A stretch of DNA of 6,650 nucleotides from Thermoplasmata archaeon (GTDB lineage Archaea > Thermoplasmatota > DAOVMN01), in assembly GCA_030630685.1 (NCBI GenBank), contig DAOVMN010000123.1, positions 1-6,650 on the forward strand, written 5' to 3'. Under the pieces are notes generated by a model. The model did not search any database, was not told where the DNA came from, and saw nothing but the letters and a program-made list of their open reading frames with translations. The position numbers and the translations under genes were made by a program. Of the stretch, positions 1-3,682 are shown in pieces (position 1 is the first letter of the stretch; each line of letters starts with the position of its first letter).

Positions 1-985
1 CCTCGACCTTACTCCTTTCTATCTGGACCCCGGTGATGGCCATCGCCCCAAGGCCCGCGGGTACAGAGAGAAGCAAGGAAGTCGCCACCTCAAGCACCCC
101 AACAGCAGCCGCAACCTCGAAATCCACCCCGACAGCGGAAAACACGCCTGTGATAGCCGCGATGTTGCCGGCACCCCCTGGCAGAATCACGCCGAAAATG
201 TATGTAATGGAGGAGGTGAGGAAAACCGCAAACAGGGAAACCTCCACATCCATTGCCTCGAGAAGGATGTATATCCGCAGGGTGGAACATGACCAGATGA
301 GGTAGGAGAGAAGGAAGAAGAAGGCACCATGTTTCTTCGAGCCGGAAAGCTCCTGTATCCCCCGGCGGAAACTCATGATCAGGCCCTCGATCTTCTCTTC
401 AAGCGCGGGCTTTCCCCTGAACCGCCTGACTATTCCCAGGAGCCGGCCTGTGATCCTGTCCAGGAATGCAGGATGCGTGATCGTATAGCCCACAAAGACG
501 AGCAGGGCGGAGGCCAGCAAGATGGGAACCATGAGCTGGATAAAATCATGTTGTGCGAGCAGGGGGAATAGAAAAATGAGGGAAAAAAGCGCAAACGATA
601 TCAGCACAGTGATGTCCATGAACCTCTCAGCAAAAATGGTGGCGATCCCGTCTCCTACAGGCACCCGACCCTCCTTCTTGATAAAATAAACCCTCACCGG
701 TTCCCCGCTTACCCCGCCTGGGGTTACGGAGTTCACGGAGAGCCCGATAAGGAAAAAGAGTGCTGTTCGCTTCATCGGGAAGTGGTTGCCAGTGGACTTG
801 AGGAAAAGATGCCATCTCAGCATCTTGAGGAAGATGGTGAACAGGTAGACGCCGATGGCAAGAGCGATGAATTCAACTGAAGCCTTCGAAAGCTCATCCC
901 CCAACTCCTTCGGGTTGGCCTTGAGGAGCAGACCGATGAATGTAATGATGGAGAGCGGGACAAGGATTTTTGTGTTCTTCTTCAT
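1..985 (-). CDS. UPF0104 / lysylphosphatidylglycerol synthase TM-region (flippase-like) membrane protein, 3' end cut by window edge
   Basis: I read 328 codons without a stop, from the ATG at 985-983 leftward past position 1. The protein is hydrophobic, with likely membrane segments near residues 7-22, 36-54, 73-86, 126-144, 150-169, 220-241, 250-269 and 291-318. Two family hallmarks are visible: TPGGVSGEPVR (about 88-98) and LPGGAGN (268-274), the paired Pro-Gly-Gly motifs of the UPF0104/COG0392 family. That family is known from bacterial MprF membrane domains and from the C-terminal half of the haloarchaeal glycosyltransferase AglD. Family members are usually about 320-350 residues, so only a few residues are probably missing. 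The start is supported by GGAGG at 1000-996 with 10 nt spacing, and the ATG overlaps the upstream stop as ATGA, which suggests translational coupling. The biochemical role is unknown; lipid or glycolipid handling in the cytoplasmic membrane is only a guess from the family name. Confidence 0.88.
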   Translation of the reverse strand, partial: MKKNTKILVPLSIITFIGLLLKANPKELGDELSKASVEFIALAIGVYLFTIFLKMLRWHLFLKSTGNHFPMKRTALFFLIGLSVNSVTPGGVSGEPVRVYFIKKEGRVPVGDGIATIFAERFMDITVLISFALFSLIFLFPLLAQHDFIQLMVPILLASALLVFVGYTITHPAFLDRITGRLLGIVRRFRGKPALEEKIEGLIMSFRRGIQELSGSKKHGAFFFLLSYLIWSCSTLRIYILLEAMDVEVSLFAVFLTSSITYIFGVILPGGAGNIAAITGVFSAVGVDFEVAAAVGVLEVATSLLLSVPAGLGAMAITGVQIERSKVE

Positions 986-1752
986 TCTTTGCTTTCCTCC
1001 GGATTTCCCGTGCTTTCTTCCTTGGCATAAAGCCCCATGAGTCCTTGGGCAATATGATCCACGATCCTGCCGAGGTAAAGGCGATTATCAAAATCCTTTA
1101 TTCCGGGCTCCTTCCCTGATTTCAGGAACTCGATCATGTTCTTCAGTGCCCTTGAGACCTCGTCAACGATGGAGATGTCCGCTGCTCTGGATGTTCTGGA
1201 AAGGGGATTGAGGTCGATGCTTATCACAAATCTTCCCATTTTCTTCAGGGCCTGTGCTCGATCCCCGTCCTCGAGAGGAATCAGGATAATGTCAGCGCTC
1301 CAAATCCCCTTGGAGGAGCATTTCCCCCTCTCGTGCGCCAATCCCGGAATTCGGGCATCGGGCACCTCGCCTAACACTTCCTTAGCACCGGCTTTTTTGA
1401 GGATGGAGACAATTCTTCCAACCCTTTCCTCGGTTCTGTGGAAAAGATTCACCTCGATCCTCGCACCCGTGAGTCCCGCAAGTTCTATTATCTCCTTTGG
1501 TGCCAATACCGCGGTATTCCCGTTGACCGAGATAACAGGATGCCTGGCATTCTTCAGGGTCTGGGCGGCCACCTGCTCCGCAATCAGGGCCCCGGGAAGG
1601 GTTCGTTCCCCGATCAGGTAGTCGAAAGCCTCTCCTCTACCGTGAGCTATCAGGCCCGCCTCCGCCACAATACCTTTCTTCATTCCCTTCACAAGCCCTT
1701 CCCTGGTCATGAGGGAGCGATACCTTGGATGGGAGGGCGGTATCTCTGTCAT
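982..1752 (-). CDS. 4-phosphopantoate--beta-alanine ligase (archaeal phosphopantothenate synthetase, PPS, formerly DUF137)
   Basis: This 256-residue cytosolic enzyme joins 4-phosphopantoate to beta-alanine using ATP, giving 4'-phosphopantothenate. It is the second step of the archaeal CoA route, which follows pantoate kinase and replaces bacterial PanC/CoaA. It is recognised over its whole length: the N-terminus IPPSHPRYRSL, then AHGRGEAFDYL (36-46), SVNGN (75-79), VNLFHRTEER (101-110), PDARIPGLAHER (131-142), PLEDGDR (159-165) and SIDLNPLSRTSRAADI (178-193). The order and length match the characterised Thermococcus enzyme of about 260 residues as I recall it. The last 15 or so residues form a short acidic tail of low conservation. 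The ATG at 1752-1750 has GAGG at 1762-1759, 6 nt upstream. It begins 15 nt after the stop of the CARDB gene, and its stop overlaps the next start, so it is probably the middle gene of a three-gene transcript. Pantoate kinase, its pathway partner, is not in the window. Confidence 0.95.
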   Translation of the reverse strand: MTEIPPSHPRYRSLMTREGLVKGMKKGIVAEAGLIAHGRGEAFDYLIGERTLPGALIAEQVAAQTLKNARHPVISVNGNTAVLAPKEIIELAGLTGARIEVNLFHRTEERVGRIVSILKKAGAKEVLGEVPDARIPGLAHERGKCSSKGIWSADIILIPLEDGDRAQALKKMGRFVISIDLNPLSRTSRAADISIVDEVSRALKNMIEFLKSGKEPGIKDFDNRLYLGRIVDHIAQGLMGLYAKEESTGNPEESKE

Positions 1753-1767
1753 GCCCTGCCTCGCGGG

Positions 1768-3024
1768 TTAGTCTATCTTTCTCCCGACATCCAGCACCAC
1801 AGCAGCAGTGAAGACAAGCATTATTCCAAGGATCATCAGTGCAGGTGTGGGGTCGAATGAGACTGAGGACTTTTCGATGCCCCTTACCACGATCCCTGTA
1901 GTGCCCTGGTTGTTTCCTTCATCGGTCTCATCGATGGAGCCCCAGTCATCCACTGTGATCCGAATAGTCCAGAGCTCCGAGAAATTACCCTTATCCGTCT
2001 TCTCAGCGGTCCAGGTGAGGATGGCAACAGAATCGTTATAGTTGGTGATGCAGGGGATGGTCACATCGGGGATTCTTATCCATTTCCCCTCGTGGCCCAT
2101 TAGATCTCCGCGGACATTCACATTTGTGACATACCCTCCCTCGTTCTCGATGACGGCCTTGATCCGGACCTGCACCCCGTCAAGAACCGGGTTGTAAAGT
2201 GGAACGATCTCCTTCACACTGAGATCGGGCTTTGCCACCCTCGCAATCAGGTCTAATGTGTCCCTTCCGGCGGATCCCACCCTTGCGGTCACCTGGAGGG
2301 TATAGTCACCGGGAGAAACGCTCTCGGGGGTGGAGACATTAACCATCCCGACCCTTGTCTCCAAGGGCTGCACACGGTCAAGGGAGGCGTAGATGACCTT
2401 TACAGTTTTAGTCCAGTTCGGGCCTGTCGGGCCAAGGATACGGGCGGAAAGGGTAATGGTGTTGCTGGCCCAGCCTATGTTTTGCACATAGAAATTGAAC
2501 TGTACCTCCTTTCTCGGATAAACTAACTTCATGGAGTGCTCCGCATCCACAGAGAGCTTCACGTCATCCCTCTTTGCAATGATGGCACGGAAGGAGGAGG
2601 CATTGGTGTCGATGTCATCGCTGTTCGGGTCGGCAACATCCCCCCAGACCGTGAGGTCCAGGTACCTGCCTTTATCCGCAACAGTAAGATTGGTTTTTAC
2701 TGTGATGGTAACCTTGATGGGTTCATTATAGTAGACCGTGAAATCGGTTTTATCGAAGGTTATCTCCCAGTTCGTGAGATTGAACTCCCCACCGATGTCC
2801 ACAGCGGAGTAATTGGCATGAATCTCATGGTTGCCGGTTTCCGAGTAGAATGTGACCTCGAAATCCACGCTGTCCTCGGGGTCGAAAGGCTTGATCGTTT
2901 CATTGGGGTCGACCCTGGTATGGACATGGTTGCTCTCCTCCGCCCCTGCCCAGTTCATGGGCAGGATGGAAAGCGCTAAGGTGAGGGTAAGGATCAGGGC
3001 AAGTGTTCGGTTGATGTTGGTCAT
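1768..3024 (-). CDS. Secreted, C-terminally membrane-anchored CARDB/Ig-like envelope protein
   Basis: The protein is 418 residues from the ATG at 3024-3022. An N-terminal signal peptide (Arg6, hydrophobic 8-21, predicted cleavage after Ala-Gly-Ala28) exports it. Two Ig-like, NEW3-type beta modules follow (about 50-150 and 155-262); the second shows the pattern VQNIGWASN, then SPGDYTLQVTA. A CARDB module (about 266-380) runs from KPDLSVKEI through VIENEGG to DETDEGNN (365-372). A transmembrane helix (395-413) and a short basic tail, GRKID, end the protein. I count nine N-x-S/T sequons in the outer part, consistent with a glycosylated pseudoperiplasmic protein tethered by its C-terminus. CARDB domains are known as adhesion or structural modules in archaeal surface proteins; there is no catalytic motif and no specific function can be assigned. 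A longer reading starting at 3231 was rejected because it runs through the TATA box and leader and lacks a signal peptide. It is the first gene of the minus-strand operon. Confidence 0.85.
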   Translation of the reverse strand: MTNINRTLALILTLTLALSILPMNWAGAEESNHVHTRVDPNETIKPFDPEDSVDFEVTFYSETGNHEIHANYSAVDIGGEFNLTNWEITFDKTDFTVYYNEPIKVTITVKTNLTVADKGRYLDLTVWGDVADPNSDDIDTNASSFRAIIAKRDDVKLSVDAEHSMKLVYPRKEVQFNFYVQNIGWASNTITLSARILGPTGPNWTKTVKVIYASLDRVQPLETRVGMVNVSTPESVSPGDYTLQVTARVGSAGRDTLDLIARVAKPDLSVKEIVPLYNPVLDGVQVRIKAVIENEGGYVTNVNVRGDLMGHEGKWIRIPDVTIPCITNYNDSVAILTWTAEKTDKGNFSELWTIRITVDDWGSIDETDEGNNQGTTGIVVRGIEKSSVSFDPTPALMILGIMLVFTAAVVLDVGRKID

Positions 3025-3028
3025 GATT

Positions 3029-3035
3029 TCACCTC
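3029..3035 (-). promoter_or_regulatory. Shine-Dalgarno site of the CARDB gene
   Basis: GAGGTGA on the minus strand, a 7-nt match to the complement of the archaeal 16S rRNA tail, ends 4 nt before the ATG at 3024. It fixes the start at the signal-peptide methionine rather than at the upstream in-frame codons. Confidence 0.85.
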
Positions 3036-3059
3036 GGTAGCGTGTGAAAGTGATTGAAT

Positions 3060-3069
3060 TATATAAATA
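3060..3069 (-). promoter_or_regulatory. Archaeal TATA box of the minus-strand operon
   Basis: TATTTATATA on the minus strand matches the archaeal TATA consensus and sits in a locally A/T-rich stretch, with an A-rich segment (AAAAACAAT) just upstream where a BRE would lie. With usual archaeal spacing of about 26 nt, transcription would begin near 3035-3040, giving a short leader that begins at or just before the Shine-Dalgarno site. The good fit of TATA box, Shine-Dalgarno site and ATG supports both the promoter and the chosen start. Confidence 0.72.
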
Positions 3070-3124
3070 AATTGTTTTTGTGTGGATGTTTATCGGTTTA
3101 AGTGCTGAGGGTTTTGCGGGAGTT

Positions 3125-3316
3125 CTAACGTTTTTGATGAAAGAAAAGGCCGCCGTCCCTGATTGAAAGGTTGCCGGATAGGATGATTTTGCAGTCCTTG
3201 TAGCCCCGGGAATCCGTGACGTTCCAGTCACCGTTTACCTGTCCGCCCGCGGGGAGCAGAGCAATTTCGTATCGTCCTTTGCTGCTTGAATTCTGCACGC
3301 GGATGACGAGTGACAA
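3125..3316 (-). pseudogene. Remnant of a surface (probable beta-helix) protein
   Basis: A 63-codon minus-strand frame ends at the TAG at 3127-3125; the only start codon at its head is a TTG at 3316 without a good ribosome binding site, and the frame stays open to 3379. The peptide does not look random: GRYEIALLP, then GDWNVTDS, then KIILSGNLSIRDGG. The GDW-V-x(n)-I-I-L-x-GNL-x-I-x-x-GG pattern resembles the opening strands of archaeal secreted proteins that continue as parallel beta-helix repeats (recalled from memory, not searched). The expected continuation after Gly-Gly is missing and is replaced by LFFHQKR and a stop. There is no signal peptide. I read it as a fragment of a broken gene; a genuine small protein or a chance frame remain possible. 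Confidence 0.4.
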
Positions 3317-3329
3317 CTTGTTGTCGCTC
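3308..3329. repeat. Imperfect 22-bp palindrome
   Basis: The arms GAGTGACAAC and GTTGTCGCTC flank a central TT; 9 of 10 pairs are Watson-Crick and the remaining one is T/G. The inner 14 bp (3312-3325) has perfect 6-bp arms. It lies inside the remnant frame and 23 bp before the larger inverted-repeat element. It could be a hairpin, a dimeric-regulator operator, or part of a mobile-element end; no run of T follows that would mark it as a terminator. Confidence 0.55.
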
Positions 3330-3352
3330 CGGTTGACCTTTGGTTGACAAGG

Positions 3353-3432
3353 CAGATTTGGCGGATTTCCGCGGATTTTTCATTGATCCGTGTTTATCCG
3401 CGTCATCCGCGTCATCCGCGTTCCCAAATCTG
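3353..3432. repeat. 80-bp inverted-repeat intergenic element with 9-10 bp periodic ATCCG motifs
   Basis: Perfect 9-bp inverted ends, CAGATTTGG (3353-3361) and CCAAATCTG (3424-3432), enclose two CGGAT motifs (3362, 3372) and four ATCCG motifs (3386, 3396, 3405, 3414) spaced 9-10 bp apart. The left CGGAT pair can fold against the first two ATCCG copies: GCGGAT at 3361-3366 with ATCCGC at 3396-3401, and CGGAT at 3372-3376 with ATCCG at 3386-3390, leaving a 9-nt loop. The last two copies form a tandem CGTCATCCG repeat. The design fits a small non-autonomous MITE-like or intergenic repeat family. No target-site duplication is evident, and whether copies exist elsewhere in the genome cannot be seen here. 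Confidence 0.6.
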
Positions 3433-3651
3433 GCCGCAAACGCAAAATCTCAGTTCCTTATTCGCTTTATCAAGCCCCACGGCCTTGACTCAGCACTCAC
3501 AACCTTCGGTTCCTCATGCCATGTCTCTGAGTCCCTTATTTGCTAACCTGTAACATAGTCCCAAGATCACCGAATAAAACCAGTTAACCCCTTAAAACTC
3601 CCACCCCTTCCCCCTCCAAAAACACCTTCTCAAATGGCCGGCTCGGATATC

Positions 3652-3659
3652 AATAAATA
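3652..3659 (+). promoter_or_regulatory. Possible TATA box of gyrA
   Basis: AATAAATA lies in an otherwise GC-rich stretch upstream of gyrA and is a moderate match to the archaeal TATA consensus. Usual spacing would place the transcription start near 3680, which would leave a GTG at 3683 almost leaderless and exclude the Shine-Dalgarno-like GAGGG. If the slightly upstream ATATCAAT (3647-3654) is used instead, the start would fall near 3675 and still cut into the GAGGG. The exact element is therefore uncertain. Confidence 0.35.
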
Positions 3660-3673
3660 CCATTATCAGCTAA

Positions 3674-3678
3674 GAGGG
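3674..3678 (+). promoter_or_regulatory. Candidate ribosome binding site of gyrA
   Basis: GAGGG lies 4 nt before the GTG at 3683 and 13 nt before the in-frame TTG at 3692. The 4-nt spacing equals that seen for the CARDB gene in this window, so it favours the GTG. An in-frame TAA at 3671-3673 rules out any start further upstream. Confidence 0.5.
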
Positions 3679-3682
3679 CACG

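Larger units (their letters stand above)
3025..3682. other. 658-bp divergent intergenic region
   Basis: This lies between the starts of the minus-strand operon and of gyrA. Reading left to right it holds the operon Shine-Dalgarno site and TATA box (to 3069), a decayed coding remnant on the minus strand (3125-3316, frame open to 3379), a 22-bp imperfect palindrome (3308-3329), an 80-bp inverted-repeat element (3353-3432), and the gyrA upstream signals (from about 3646). In 3433-3645 I see no convincing gene, tRNA, or box C/D RNA; short plus-strand frames there lack homology-like composition and ribosome binding sites. Confidence 0.7.

Noticed and set aside
1136..1621. 161-codon plus-strand frame
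   Set aside because: It is antisense to the conserved ligase gene and has no ribosome binding site or recognisable motif.
3133..3200. Possible box C/D small RNA (TGATGA and CTGA words)
   Set aside because: The C box lacks the leading purine, the internal C'/D' pair is missing, and the words fall inside the remnant coding frame.
1768..3231. A 487-codon reading of the CARDB gene starting at 3231
   Set aside because: The extra 69 residues run through the TATA box, leader and Shine-Dalgarno site and overlap the remnant gene. The methionine at 3024 has a good ribosome binding site and begins a clear signal peptide.
3386..3420. Spaced ATCCG repeats as a CRISPR array
   Set aside because: The repeated unit is about 9 bp with no spacers of usual size; it is a short tandem motif within the inverted-repeat element.
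3340..3553. Two plus-strand frames of 68-69 codons across the inverted-repeat element
   Set aside because: They translate the repeat into low-complexity peptides such as HPRHPR, have no Shine-Dalgarno site, and show no family features.
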